From an uncultured Collinsella sp. (lineage in GTDB: Bacteria; Actinomycetota; Coriobacteriia; Coriobacteriales; Coriobacteriaceae): a DNA stretch of 64,000 bases. The stretch's first letter is position 1; every line of letters starts with the position of its first letter. The position numbers were made by a program, and so were the translations under genes. Location: positions 1 through 64,000 of the forward strand of contig CAAGCW010000008.1 in the NCBI GenBank assembly GCA_900768435.1, read 5' to 3'. Shown piece after piece: positions 15,202 to 23,877 of this stretch. The notes beneath the pieces were generated by a model. It was not told the DNA's origin. It saw only the letters and a program-made list of their open reading frames with translations, and searched no databases.

Positions 15202-17978
15202 CAGAATCCTCCAAACTCACGATCTTCACGTGCCATCTCGGCGTCGACAGATTCCAGCGCGGCAAGCCCCTCCTCGTCCAACAGGACCTCGCGCGGCTTG
15301 GAACCGTCGGGCGGGCCGACGACACCCTTTTCTTCCAGCATGTCCATAATACGCCCGGCACGCGCATAGCCAACCTTCAGGCGGCGTTGCAGGCCAGATG
15401 TGGAGCCCAGCTGCGATTCCACCACAATATGGGCGGCTTCCCAAATGAGCGGATCATCGTCTTGCGGCTCGGCGACTCCGGTGCGGACAATGCCGCCGCC
15501 ACCAGCCATGGACATGGAAGCGGGCGCCACGGCGGACAGAATCTCCTCGTGGTAGTCGGGCTCGCTCTGCGACTTGACGAACTCGACAATCTCGTTGATT
15601 TCGTCGTCCGAGACAAAGCAGCCCTGGATACGGCGGGGCTTGCCCCAGTCGACCTTGGAGAACAGCATGTCGCCCAAACCGGTGAGCTTCTCGGCACCCA
15701 TCTGGTCGATGATGACGCGCGAGTCGATGCCCGTGGCGACGTTAAAGGCGATGCGGTTGGTGATGTTAGCCTTGATAAGGCCCGTCACCACGTTGGAGCT
15801 GGGGCGCTGCGTGGCAACGATAAGGTGAATACCGGCGGCACGGCCCAGCTGTGCAATACGCACGATCGAGGCCTCGACATCCTTACCGGCGACCATCATC
15901 AGGTCAGAGAGCTCGTCAATGATAATGACCAGGTAGGGCATCTTTTGCGGCGGGTTGTCGTAATGCTCAAACTCGCCGGCGGCCTGCTTTTCGTTATAGG
16001 TCGAAATCTTACGGACGTTGAGGCGTTCGAATACCTTCAGGCGGCGCTCCATTTCGGACACGGCCCACTGCAGGGCGCTCGCGGCCTGCTTGGGCTCGGT
16101 CACCACGGGCACATAGAGATGCGGCAGACCGTTATAGCCCGCAAGCTCGACGCGCTTGGGGTCGACCATGATCAGGCGAACGTCCTCGGGAAGGGCGCGC
16201 ATGAGCAAGGTCGTGATGATGGAATTGATCATCACCGACTTACCAGAACCGGTCGTACCGGCGATCAACAGGTGAGGCATCTTGGCGAGGTCGGCGACGA
16301 CCGGCGTACCCTCGGCGTCGCGGCCGATGGCAAGCTCGAGCGGACCGCCCTTCACATAGGGCAGCACGTCGCCCAGATTGACGTTCTGGCGCTTGCGGTT
16401 GGGAATCTCGATGCCCACGAGCGAGGTGCCGGGGATCGGGGCAAAGATACGAACCGACTGGGCGGCGAGCGAAAGCGCAATATCGTCCTCGAGGCTCGAA
16501 ATCTTGCTCACGCGCTCGCCCTCGCCAGGTTGCAGCTTAAAGGTCGTCACCGTGGGGCCGGCGATCCAGCCGACCACGCGGGCACTGCGGCCAAACTCAA
16601 GCAAGGTGGATTGCAGTGACTCAGCGGTCTGCTCCAGCTCCTTGTCCGAAGACGCGGCGGAAGCCGACTGCGGGTTGGCATGCAGGATTTCGAGCGGCGG
16701 AAGCTTGAGGCCGTCCTCTTCTTCGCCCTCGTTATCTGCGGCGCCGTCGTCCACTCCCCCATCACGAGCCGCAGCCGATTCGATAGCACTCGTGGCAGGC
16801 GCACCGGCAACCTTGGGATGCTTTAAGAAGTCGGGAATCTGAGGTGCGGCCGAGACGGGATTCACGACAAACGGCGGCTCGGACTCGTCGATCTTATCGG
16901 AGTCGTCTTCCATCGAAAGCTGGCCGGTTACCTGGCCGCGCTTTGCATGGCGACGCGGCAGCAAAGTTGTCTTTGCGGTCTCAATCGGACCCTCGTCGTC
17001 CTCGTCATCGCCCTCGGTAAGCTCAATCTCGCTATCGGACCAAGATGGGTCGGGCTCAGTCGTATTGAGCTTAGGCGCAGACTTGCCCTTCTTGGCATGG
17101 CGGCGCGGCAACAGCGTGGTCTTGGCTCGCTCGGCTTCAACCGACTCGGATACGTCGACAAACGGGTCATCGTCCTCGTCATCATCCAAAACCGGGTCGA
17201 CATCGCCACCCATGACCGTGGTCACCGCGGCGTCAGTCCCCTTCTGGCGCAGAATGCTCAGGTGCGGACGAGCGACGCCGGGAACAGACAGGGCCTCTTC
17301 ATCGCCCCACGGGCTCGCATTGACATCGGCACGTCGACGCTCGGCAAAATCGGCAGCGCGATCGCGTGCGGAGCGCAAAACGCCACCCACCGAAAAGCCG
17401 ATAATGACCAAACCAACGACGACAAGCCCCAGCAAGACAACCATGGCGATAGGTTTACCCAGGGCGTTTTGCAAGGCACTTGCGATAAAGGCGCCAATGT
17501 AGCCGCCCGACACGGAAAGGTTCTGCGGCGTAAACATAAGGTCGCACGAATCGCTCGTGCCCGGCACCATCAGCGAAAGAATGGAGACGACGGCGATAAA
17601 GACCAAGGCGCCGCCCGCAACAGAGCGCACGTTGAGCGGCGAGTCCTCACCCAAAAAGAGCGTGGCGGCAAACAGCAAGATGACGATCGGCAGCACGTAG
17701 GCGCCCAGACCAAAGCCCAGGTGGTAGAAACCGGCAACCGCAGCCGTCACGGGCGCTGTTGCCGGAGAGATCACGGCAATGAAGGACGCGATCGCCAAAA
17801 CGGCGATGACCACACCGGCGATATCGCGATTGGCCGAAGGCTCGACCAAGGGCTCAAACTCATCAAACTCGGACTCGTGGCCCTTATTGGCACGCAGATG
17901 GGAACCGGCACCCTTAGCAGATGCCGGTTGGTTATTGGCCTTATTGCCTTTGGCGTTTTGTGCAGATCCGCGCGCCAA
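15201..17978 (-). CDS. ftsK: FtsK/SpoIIIE-family DNA translocase
   Basis: Septal DNA pump that clears chromosomes from the division site. 925 residues: four or five N-terminal membrane helices (about 52-200), an acidic linker (about 205-440), motor domain with Walker A LIAGTTGSGKSVMINS and RLIMVDPKRVELAGYNGLPH, and a gamma winged-helix domain (LQRRLKVGYARAGRIMDMLEEKG) for DNA polarity sequences. The linker holds two near-identical copies of AKTTLLPRRHAKKG exactly 50 residues apart (285-298, 335-348). TTG start with GGAGG 6 bases upstream, 1 base beyond the rnj stop. Confidence 0.95.
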   Translation of the reverse strand: MARGSAQNAKGNKANNQPASAKGAGSHLRANKGHESEFDEFEPLVEPSANRDIAGVVIAVLAIASFIAVISPATAPVTAAVAGFYHLGFGLGAYVLPIVILLFAATLFLGEDSPLNVRSVAGGALVFIAVVSILSLMVPGTSDSCDLMFTPQNLSVSGGYIGAFIASALQNALGKPIAMVVLLGLVVVGLVIIGFSVGGVLRSARDRAADFAERRRADVNASPWGDEEALSVPGVARPHLSILRQKGTDAAVTTVMGGDVDPVLDDDEDDDPFVDVSESVEAERAKTTLLPRRHAKKGKSAPKLNTTEPDPSWSDSEIELTEGDDEDDEGPIETAKTTLLPRRHAKRGQVTGQLSMEDDSDKIDESEPPFVVNPVSAAPQIPDFLKHPKVAGAPATSAIESAAARDGGVDDGAADNEGEEEDGLKLPPLEILHANPQSASAASSDKELEQTAESLQSTLLEFGRSARVVGWIAGPTVTTFKLQPGEGERVSKISSLEDDIALSLAAQSVRIFAPIPGTSLVGIEIPNRKRQNVNLGDVLPYVKGGPLELAIGRDAEGTPVVADLAKMPHLLIAGTTGSGKSVMINSIITTLLMRALPEDVRLIMVDPKRVELAGYNGLPHLYVPVVTEPKQAASALQWAVSEMERRLKVFERLNVRKISTYNEKQAAGEFEHYDNPPQKMPYLVIIIDELSDLMMVAGKDVEASIVRIAQLGRAAGIHLIVATQRPSSNVVTGLIKANITNRIAFNVATGIDSRVIIDQMGAEKLTGLGDMLFSKVDWGKPRRIQGCFVSDDEINEIVEFVKSQSEPDYHEEILSAVAPASMSMAGGGGIVRTGVAEPQDDDPLIWEAAHIVVESQLGSTSGLQRRLKVGYARAGRIMDMLEEKGVVGPPDGSKPREVLLDEEGLAALESVDAEMAREDREFGGF

Positions 17979-17979
17979 A

Positions 17980-19650
17980 CTAAACCTCCATGACGACCGG
18001 GATGATCATCGGACGGGTGCGCGTACGGCTCCAGATAAAGTTAGAGAGCGAATCGCGCACGGCCTTGCGAATGGCATCGGAACCGCTGCTGGTAAAGCTA
18101 AACTTACCCTTCTCGATCGTCTTCATAATGGACGCGGAGGCATCCTCGGAGAACTGGTCGTCGATGGCAAACGAGACGCCGCGGCCCGAGAACTCGATGG
18201 CCTCGATCTTCTTGTGTTTGAGGGAGACGATGGCAACGGCCGTGACCATACCGTCGTTGGCGAGCTTCTGGCGATCGCGCAGGACGATGGGGTCGGTATC
18301 GCCGATACGCAGGCCGTCGACGTAAACGACACCGGACTCGACGGGCGTACCGCGCTTGACGATACCACCGCGCATCTCGAGCGTGTCGCCGTTATCGAGG
18401 ATAAAGATATGATCGTCCTTGATGCCCATCTTGCGGGCCAGCTGGGCATGGGCGCGCAGATGCACGGCCTCACCGTGAACCGGCATAAAGTACGCGGGCT
18501 TGGCCATGGCCATCAGGAGCTTGAGCTCCTCCTGGCTACCGTGACCCGAGACGTGGACGAGAGCGCGGTTCTTATCCCACACGTCGCAGCCGAGCTTGGC
18601 CAGGCTGTTGACGACCTGCTGGACGGCCTTCTCGTTGCCAGGAACGGGAGTTGCCGAAAGGATAACGGTATCGCCCTCGTGGATGGAGAGCGTCTTGTGC
18701 TCGCCATTGGCCATGCGGGACAGGGCCGACAGCGGCTCGCCCTGCGAACCAGTGCACATGACGACGATCTTGTCGTCAGGCAGGTTATCAATATCGAAGG
18801 CATCGATGATATCGGCATCATCGATGTTGAGATAACCGAGCTCGCGCGCTACGCGGGTGTTCGTGAGCATGGAGCGACCGGTCACAACGACCTTACGGCC
18901 GCACTTGCGGGCGGCATCGCAGATCTGCTGCAAACGATGGATGTGGCTCGAGAACGATGCGACGAACACGCGACCCGGGGCGTTCTTGATGGCGTGCAGC
19001 AGGTTGGGACCAACCTCGGCCTCGGACTTGGTAAAGCCGGGAACCGTGGCATTGGTGGAGTCGGAAAGCAGCAGGTCGATGCCCTGCTTGGCAAAGCGGC
19101 TGATAGCGGCATAGTCGGGCGTGACGCCATCGATGGGCGTCTGGTCGAGCTTAAAGTCGCCGGTGTGCATAACGGTGCCCTGATTGGTGCGGATGAACAC
19201 GCCCAGAGCGCCGGGGATGGAGTGCGTCATCGAGAAGAAGTCGAGCGAGATGCCGCCGAGGTTGACATGGCTGCCGCCCTTGACCTCGCGGAACTTAGGC
19301 GCGCGGATGCGGAACTCGGAGAGCTTGCCCTCGATAAAACCGAGCGTCAGCTTGCTCGAGAAGATGGGCACCTTGTTGTTGAGGTCCTGCAGCAGATACG
19401 GAAGCGATCCGGTGTGGTCCTCGTGGCCGTGAGTGACGATGATACCGCGGAGCTTCTCCTCGTTCTCCAGAACGTAGGTGTAGTCGGGAAGCACCAGATC
19501 GATACCGGGCTGGGAGTCATCCGGGAACATGAGACCGGCGTCGACGAGCACCATGTCGTCGCCGCACTCGAAGACCGTCATGTTCTTGCCGATGCCATCA
19601 AGGCCGCCGAGCGGGATGATCTTCAAGGGAGATGATTTTTTAGCTGCCAT
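17980..19650 (-). CDS. rnj: RNase J
   Basis: Metallo-beta-lactamase/beta-CASP ribonuclease with 5'-3' exonuclease and endonuclease activity in mRNA decay and rRNA maturation. 556 residues; HxHxDH metal motif in THGHEDHTGSLPYLL, further ligands in MHTGDFKLDQTP, and the beta-CASP region including VVMCTGSQGEPLSALSRM and HVSGHGSQEELKLLM. ATG at 19650 with AAAGGAAAC about 12 bases upstream, a weak spacing. It is preceded by a 649-base non-coding region with two large hairpin elements, and pnp lies beyond that. Confidence 0.95.
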   Translation of the reverse strand: MAAKKSSPLKIIPLGGLDGIGKNMTVFECGDDMVLVDAGLMFPDDSQPGIDLVLPDYTYVLENEEKLRGIIVTHGHEDHTGSLPYLLQDLNNKVPIFSSKLTLGFIEGKLSEFRIRAPKFREVKGGSHVNLGGISLDFFSMTHSIPGALGVFIRTNQGTVMHTGDFKLDQTPIDGVTPDYAAISRFAKQGIDLLLSDSTNATVPGFTKSEAEVGPNLLHAIKNAPGRVFVASFSSHIHRLQQICDAARKCGRKVVVTGRSMLTNTRVARELGYLNIDDADIIDAFDIDNLPDDKIVVMCTGSQGEPLSALSRMANGEHKTLSIHEGDTVILSATPVPGNEKAVQQVVNSLAKLGCDVWDKNRALVHVSGHGSQEELKLLMAMAKPAYFMPVHGEAVHLRAHAQLARKMGIKDDHIFILDNGDTLEMRGGIVKRGTPVESGVVYVDGLRIGDTDPIVLRDRQKLANDGMVTAVAIVSLKHKKIEAIEFSGRGVSFAIDDQFSEDASASIMKTIEKGKFSFTSSGSDAIRKAVRDSLSNFIWSRTRTRPMIIPVVMEV

Positions 19651-19838
19651 AGGTTAGTGTGGTTTCCTTTCTTCGAAACGGGTCTGGAACAACCGACGGG
19701 GCGCTTCTGGCAAACCGACCGCCGGGAACGTACAAACATGCATCACAGAGTCGATGCAATAACCACAGTATGATACCCATTTGCCCACCAACAGACCACC
19801 CATGCATCAAAGCCCCATCTGAACATGTCTATCCCATC

Positions 19839-19979
19839 GGTTTGGGCCCAGCGGCCCCGGCGCGGGCTAAGTTTCCTGCTCTACAGTCCTGCGCAAGACG
19901 GAAAGCACATTAAGTGCTTTCCTTTGCGTGCGGAACTCGCGATAAACTTAGCCCGCCCCGGGGCCGCTGGGCCCAAACC
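19839..19979 (+). repeat. Long-armed hairpin element 1
   Basis: 141 bases. Outer arms 19839-19874 and 19944-19979 are 36-base inverted repeats with one mismatch. The 69-base core (19875-19943) contains an apical 9-bp stem GGAAAGCAC/GTGCTTTCC with loop ATTAA. The core matches element 2, which is in the opposite orientation, at 59 of 69 positions. The outer arms share only the innermost ~13 bases with element 2. In the apical stem three consecutive base pairs have changed on both sides between the copies. Either strand could be the functional one. Confidence 0.85.
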
Positions 19980-20106
19980 TGCCAAAAAAGGACAGGTTTA
20001 TTTTGGCCGATTTTATCTGGGGAAATGATGACTTGCGGCTATCAACAGCTCAGAAATCTGGTCGAGATGCAGAACTGTCCAATCAAACCGCAGACAGCAC
20101 CCACCA

Positions 20107-20255
20107 GCCCTTTTGCCCATCACGGCGAGGGCCGCGGGTAAAGTTTATCGCGAGTTCCGCACGAACAGGAGGCCACTTAATGTGGCCTCCGTCGTGAGCA
20201 GGACTGTAGAGCAGGAAACTTTACCCGCGGCCCTCGCCGTGATGGGCAAAAGGGC
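20107..20255 (-). repeat. Long-armed hairpin element 2
   Basis: 149 bases. Outer arms 20107-20146 and 20216-20255 are perfect 40-base inverted repeats. The core (20147-20215) is the inverted counterpart of element 1, with apical stem GGAGGCCAC/GTGGCCTCC around TTAAT/ATTAA and the shared strings ATCGCGAGTTCCGCACG and CAGGACTGTAGAGCAGG. The outermost arm bases (20252-20255) also belong to the pnp terminator stem. No ORF or transposase is associated. Confidence 0.88.
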
Positions 20256-20275
20256 GACCCCCTAAGGAGTCGCCC
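20246..20275 (-). terminator. pnp intrinsic terminator
   Basis: GGGCGAC (20252-20258) pairs with GTCGCCC (20269-20275). Read from pnp on the minus strand, the stem is followed by TTTTG. It lies 25 bases past the pnp stop and shares its downstream arm with the end of hairpin element 2. Confidence 0.8.
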
Positions 20276-20299
20276 TTGTTGAGCTTCTATGTGTAGCTG

Positions 20300-22546
20300 T
20301 TACTCGGCGTCGTGGTGACGGCGGGGCTTGCGGCCGCCGTTGTCGCCGGGACGGCGCGGACGGTCGCTGCGCTCGGAGCGCTCGCGACGCGGACGCTCAC
20401 GGCGCTGGAAGTGCTCGCCGTCGCCCTCGGAGGCACCCTCGGCGCGAGCCGGGGCCTCGGGCTTATCGAGACGATCGAGCGAGATCTTACCGCGATCGTC
20501 GACCTCGATGACGACGACCTTGACCTCGTCGCCGACGTTGAGGACGTCCTCGACCTTCTCCACGCGGCCCTTGGCGACGCGGGAGATGTGCAGCAGGCCG
20601 TCCTTACCAGGCAGCAGGTTGACGAAGGCGCCGAAGGGCTGGATGGAGACCACACGACCGGTGTACTCCTCGCCCGGCTCGGGAACCTTGATGATGAGCT
20701 TGATACGCTCGACAGCCTGATCGACGGACTCGCCGGTGCCGCCGACAAAGACGGTGCCGTCCTCCTGGATGTCGACCGAAGCGCCGGTCTCGTCCTGGAT
20801 GCCACGGATGACCTTACCGCCGGAACCGATGACGTCGCGAATCTTGTCAGTCGGAACCTGGATGGAGACGATACGCGGAGCGGTGCTGCGCGTGGTGTGG
20901 CGCGGCTCGGGGATCACATCGAGCATCTTCTGCAGGATGAAGGCGCGGCCCTCCTTGGCCTGCTGCAGGGCGCGGGCCAGGATGTCGAAGGTAAGGCCGG
21001 TGGCCTTGTTGTCCATCTGCAGAGCGGTAATGCCCTCGGTGGTGCCGGTGACCTTAAAGTCCATGTCGCCCAGGAAGTCCTCGAGACCCTGGATGTCGGA
21101 CAGGACCACGGTCTTGCCCTCCTCCTGGATCAGGCCCATGGCGATACCGGAGACCGGGCGTTTAATGGGCACGCCGCCGTCCATAAGGGCGAGCGTGGAG
21201 CCGCAGGTCGAAGCCATCGAAGAGGAGCCGTTGGACTCCATGACCTCGGAGACCACGCGGATGGCGTAGGGGAACTCGTTCTCGTCGGGAAGCACCGGAA
21301 GCAGAGCGCGCTCGGCCAGGTTGCCGTGGCCGATCTCGCGGCGCTTGGGGCTGCCCATGCGGCCGGTCTCGCCGGTGCAGAACGGCGGGAAGTTGTAGTG
21401 ATGCATATAGCGCTTGCCCTCGGTGGGCTCGATGGTATCCAGACGCTGGCCCTCGTTGAGCATGCCGAGCGACAGCACGGAGAGCACCTGGGTCTGACCG
21501 CGCTGGAACAGGCCGGAGCCGTGAACGAGCGGCAGATAGTTGTCCTTCACCATGATGGGACGGATCTCATCGGCGGCACGGCCGTCGACGCGCTCGCCGG
21601 TCTCGACGACCATGGTGCGCATGGCCTTCTTCTCGAGCTTCTTGAGCGCCACGGGGATCTCGCGCTCCCAAGCGGCCTGCTCCTCCTCGGTGAACTCGGC
21701 ACGGATGGACTCCTTCAGAGCCTCGACCTTACCGATACGGGAGAGCTTGTCGGCGTCGCGAAGGGCGGCTGCCATCTCGTCGTAGTGGGCGAAGATGCGC
21801 TCCTGGACCTCCTCGACGGGCTGGTCGAGCGGGTACTCCTTCTTGACGATGGCGCCGTTGACCTGCTCCCACTCGGCGACAAACTCGTCCTGAGCCTGGC
21901 AGAAGGCAGCAAGGGCCTCCTGGCCAAACTTCATGGCGGCGAGCATGTCGTCCTCGGAGATCTCCTCGGCGCCGGCCTCGACCATCGAGATGAAGTCGGC
22001 GGAGCCACCCAGCTCCAGATCCAGATCGGAGTTCTCGCGCTCCTCATAGGTGGGGTTGACGATAAACTCGCCGGTCTCCACGTTACGGCCGATGCGCACG
22101 CAGGCAAGCGGGCCCTCGAAGGGCACGCCGCCGAGCGTCATTGCCAGGGAAGCACCCATGACGTTGATGACGTCAAAGGGGTTGACCTGGTCGGCGACGA
22201 GCGAGGTGGCGACGATGTGCACCTCGTTGCGGAAGCCGTCCGGGAAGCTCGGACGAATCGGGCGGTCGATCATACGGGCCGTGAGCGTGGCCTTCTCGCT
22301 GGGACGGCCCTCACGCTTGAGGTAGCCACCCGGGATGCGGCCGGCGGCGTACATCTTCTCGTTGAAGTCGACGGTCAGCGGGAAGAAGTCGTAGTTCTTA
22401 CGCTCCTTGGAGACGACCACGGTGTCGAGCATCGTGGTGTCGCCCTGCTTGACCAGACAGGCGCCGGTGGCCTGCTTGGCAAGCTCGCCGGACTCAAAGG
22501 TGTAGGTCTTGCCGTACAGCTCAAAGGTCTTGGATACGAGTGTCAT
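20300..22546 (-). CDS. pnp: PNPase, polyribonucleotide nucleotidyltransferase
   Basis: Phosphorolytic 3'-5' exoribonuclease. 748 residues: two RNase PH domains separated by an alpha-helical domain (first with GRIPGGYLKREGRPSEK, second with the active-site region GSGLFQRGQTQVLS and MGSPKRREIGHG), KH domain with DKIRDVIGSGGKVIRGIQ, S1 domain (GRVVSIQPFGAFVNLLPGKDG), and an Arg/Glu-rich tail ending RRPGDNGGRKPRRHHDAE. AAAGGAG precedes the ATG. It lies downstream of rpsO, the widespread rpsO-pnp order. Confidence 0.96.
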   Translation of the reverse strand: MTLVSKTFELYGKTYTFESGELAKQATGACLVKQGDTTMLDTVVVSKERKNYDFFPLTVDFNEKMYAAGRIPGGYLKREGRPSEKATLTARMIDRPIRPSFPDGFRNEVHIVATSLVADQVNPFDVINVMGASLAMTLGGVPFEGPLACVRIGRNVETGEFIVNPTYEERENSDLDLELGGSADFISMVEAGAEEISEDDMLAAMKFGQEALAAFCQAQDEFVAEWEQVNGAIVKKEYPLDQPVEEVQERIFAHYDEMAAALRDADKLSRIGKVEALKESIRAEFTEEEQAAWEREIPVALKKLEKKAMRTMVVETGERVDGRAADEIRPIMVKDNYLPLVHGSGLFQRGQTQVLSVLSLGMLNEGQRLDTIEPTEGKRYMHHYNFPPFCTGETGRMGSPKRREIGHGNLAERALLPVLPDENEFPYAIRVVSEVMESNGSSSMASTCGSTLALMDGGVPIKRPVSGIAMGLIQEEGKTVVLSDIQGLEDFLGDMDFKVTGTTEGITALQMDNKATGLTFDILARALQQAKEGRAFILQKMLDVIPEPRHTTRSTAPRIVSIQVPTDKIRDVIGSGGKVIRGIQDETGASVDIQEDGTVFVGGTGESVDQAVERIKLIIKVPEPGEEYTGRVVSIQPFGAFVNLLPGKDGLLHISRVAKGRVEKVEDVLNVGDEVKVVVIEVDDRGKISLDRLDKPEAPARAEGASEGDGEHFQRRERPRRERSERSDRPRRPGDNGGRKPRRHHDAE

Positions 22547-22559
22547 TGTTCTCCTTTAC

Positions 22560-22582
22560 CCCACAGGCCCCTTGCCTGCGGG
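22560..22582 (-). promoter_or_regulatory. pnp leader stem-loop
   Basis: CCCACAGGC (22560-22568) pairs with GCCTGCGGG (22574-22582) in a 9-bp stem ending 14 bases before the pnp start. Two smaller hairpins lie further upstream (about 22609-22650, arms built on CACGC/GCGTG). In E. coli a double-stranded pnp leader is the target of RNase III/PNPase autoregulation; a similar role here is inference. Confidence 0.45.
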
Positions 22583-22647
22583 CTTCTCATGTGACGCGGG
22601 CCCCCTGCCCCCGCCACGCTTCAGAGCGTGATTGTTCACGCCCTTAC

Positions 22648-22681
22648 ACAAAAAGAGCGCCCCGCTGCGCAGGACGCTCTT
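22648..22681 (-). terminator. rpsO terminator
   Basis: On the minus strand AAGAGCG (from 22681) and CGCTCTT (to 22653) form the stem, followed by TTTTTGTG. It starts 15 bases after the rpsO stop and would separate rpsO from pnp, possibly with read-through. Confidence 0.85.
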
Positions 22682-22695
22682 AGCATGTACAAATC

Positions 22696-22974
22696 CTACT
22701 GGATGTTGTCGCGGATGCCCAGAGCCTTGATGAGCTCACGGTACTCGACGATGTCGTTCTTCTTGATGTAGGAGAGAAGACGACGACGACGGCCGACGAG
22801 CATGAGCAGGCCACGACGGGTGTGGAAGTCTTTCTGGTGGGACTTCATGTGCTCGGTCAGCTCCTTGATGCGCTCGGTCAGGATGGCGACCTGAACCTTG
22901 GGGTTGCCGGTATCGACCGGGGTGTTACCGAACTGGGCAGTCAGCTCCGCCTTGCGCTCTTTGGAAACAGTCAT
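22696..22974 (-). CDS. rpsO: 30S ribosomal protein S15
   Basis: 92 residues, within the normal size of S15, a primary binder of the 16S rRNA central domain. Conserved sequence MTVSKERKAELTAQFG, then TERIKELTEHMKSHQKDFHT and LVGRRRRLLSYIKKND. The ATG at 22974 has AAAGGTG upstream; the open frame continues to 23070 but that extension has no S15 similarity. Confidence 0.97.
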   Translation of the reverse strand: MTVSKERKAELTAQFGNTPVDTGNPKVQVAILTERIKELTEHMKSHQKDFHTRRGLLMLVGRRRRLLSYIKKNDIVEYRELIKALGIRDNIQ

Positions 22975-23079
22975 TGTTTCACCTTTCGTTTTGCGTCGCC
23001 CACGGGCGACTCGATTCGCCTCGGACTGGGAAGCCGCCGGTGGAGCGAGCAACCAAGGTCGAGGTACCAACAGGTCGGT

Positions 23080-23088
23080 ATGTTACCA
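23080..23088 (-). promoter_or_regulatory. Possible rpsO promoter (extended -10)
   Basis: On the minus strand TGGTAACAT fits an extended -10 (TGn-TAACAT), about 105 bases before the rpsO start. The -35 region is not convincing. Comparable TGn extended -10 elements occur before rpmB, rpsT, adhE and rpsB in this window. Confidence 0.4.
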
Positions 23089-23112
23089 CAAGCAGCCCGT
23101 GCCTGCGCATCA

Positions 23113-23862
23113 TCACCGACCCAACATGAATTCCATCGCACGGAGGCGCTGATCGGTGTGCGTCGCAGCCCACACATGCGAAAGCCCGAGCAAGAACGCC
23201 GCCGTATGCGTGTCGATCCTCTCGACCATAAGCGCATCGAAGGTCATGGACATGAGGGCGCGCAGCCACGCGACCTCACCGGTCGACACCAGCTCGGCAC
23301 CCGGAACGCTCGACGCGCACGACCCGCACATGAGACCGCCCGCCTGGGGCGAAAAATACGACAGCATGGGGTCTCCGCACAGCACGCAGGCCGAAAAATC
23401 GGGTCGATAGCCAACGTGCGACAGCAGCTTAAAGACATATGCCGCCACAAGTAGATCCATATGCGCCGCGTCGAGCCCGCTGCCCACCAGGGCAAGCGCT
23501 CGCTGCGTTATGGCAAAGGTAAACGGGTCCTCGGCGTCCTCGAACGAGCACACGCGCGCGACCTCGGCGATCGCGCTTGCGGCGCATGTCATCTCGTAAT
23601 CGGGAGCAGCGCCGAGCGGCGCCTCCATAAGCTCGGCCTGGGAAACCACGTCGAGCGACCGTCCATGCGCAAGCAGCAGATCAACGGTACAGAACATCTC
23701 ACAGCGCGCAGCCAGGCGTCCGCCGGGTTTGCGGGCGCCCTTTGCCACGGCACGAACCTGCCGACCCCGCTCGTCAAGCATCGTCAGGATCAGGTCCGTC
23801 TCTTTGAGCTTCGTCTTATCGAGCACGAGCACTTTCGTGCGATATGTACGAGAACCTGCCAT
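23113..23862 (-). CDS. recO: RecO, DNA repair protein
   Basis: Mediator that loads RecA on SSB-coated DNA in the RecFOR pathway. 249 residues: N-terminal OB fold (TKVLVLDKTKLKETDLILT, MLDERGRQVRAVAKGARK) and a helical domain with a Cys4 zinc site (CVLCGDP ... GGLMCGSC). It lies between era and rpsO; era-recO is a common pairing. The ribosome-binding site (AGGGA, about 12 bases away) is weak, suggesting coupling to era, whose stop is 15 bases upstream. Confidence 0.94.
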   Translation of the reverse strand: MAGSRTYRTKVLVLDKTKLKETDLILTMLDERGRQVRAVAKGARKPGGRLAARCEMFCTVDLLLAHGRSLDVVSQAELMEAPLGAAPDYEMTCAASAIAEVARVCSFEDAEDPFTFAITQRALALVGSGLDAAHMDLLVAAYVFKLLSHVGYRPDFSACVLCGDPMLSYFSPQAGGLMCGSCASSVPGAELVSTGEVAWLRALMSMTFDALMVERIDTHTAAFLLGLSHVWAATHTDQRLRAMEFMLGR

Positions 23863-23877
23863 TCGCGCCGCGTGTCC

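Larger units (their letters stand above)
19651..20299. other. 649-base pnp-rnj intergenic region
   Basis: No believable gene. From the rnj side: about 190 bases of rnj leader/promoter region (a TATCAT at 19770-19775 on the minus strand is a possible -10); hairpin element 1 (19839-19979); 127 bases of lower-GC spacer with two small alternative hairpins (AAACCTG 19975-19981 with CAGGTTT 19993-19999; GCCAAAA 19981-19987 with TTTTGGC 20001-20007); hairpin element 2 (20107-20255); the pnp terminator. Short open frames crossing it lack ribosome-binding sites. Confidence 0.7.

Noticed and set aside
19825..20197. Short plus-strand frames through the hairpin elements (19825-20028, 20003-20197)
   Set aside because: They run through the inverted repeats, lack ribosome-binding sites and resemble no protein I recognise; one has a weak purine stretch upstream but no coherent product.
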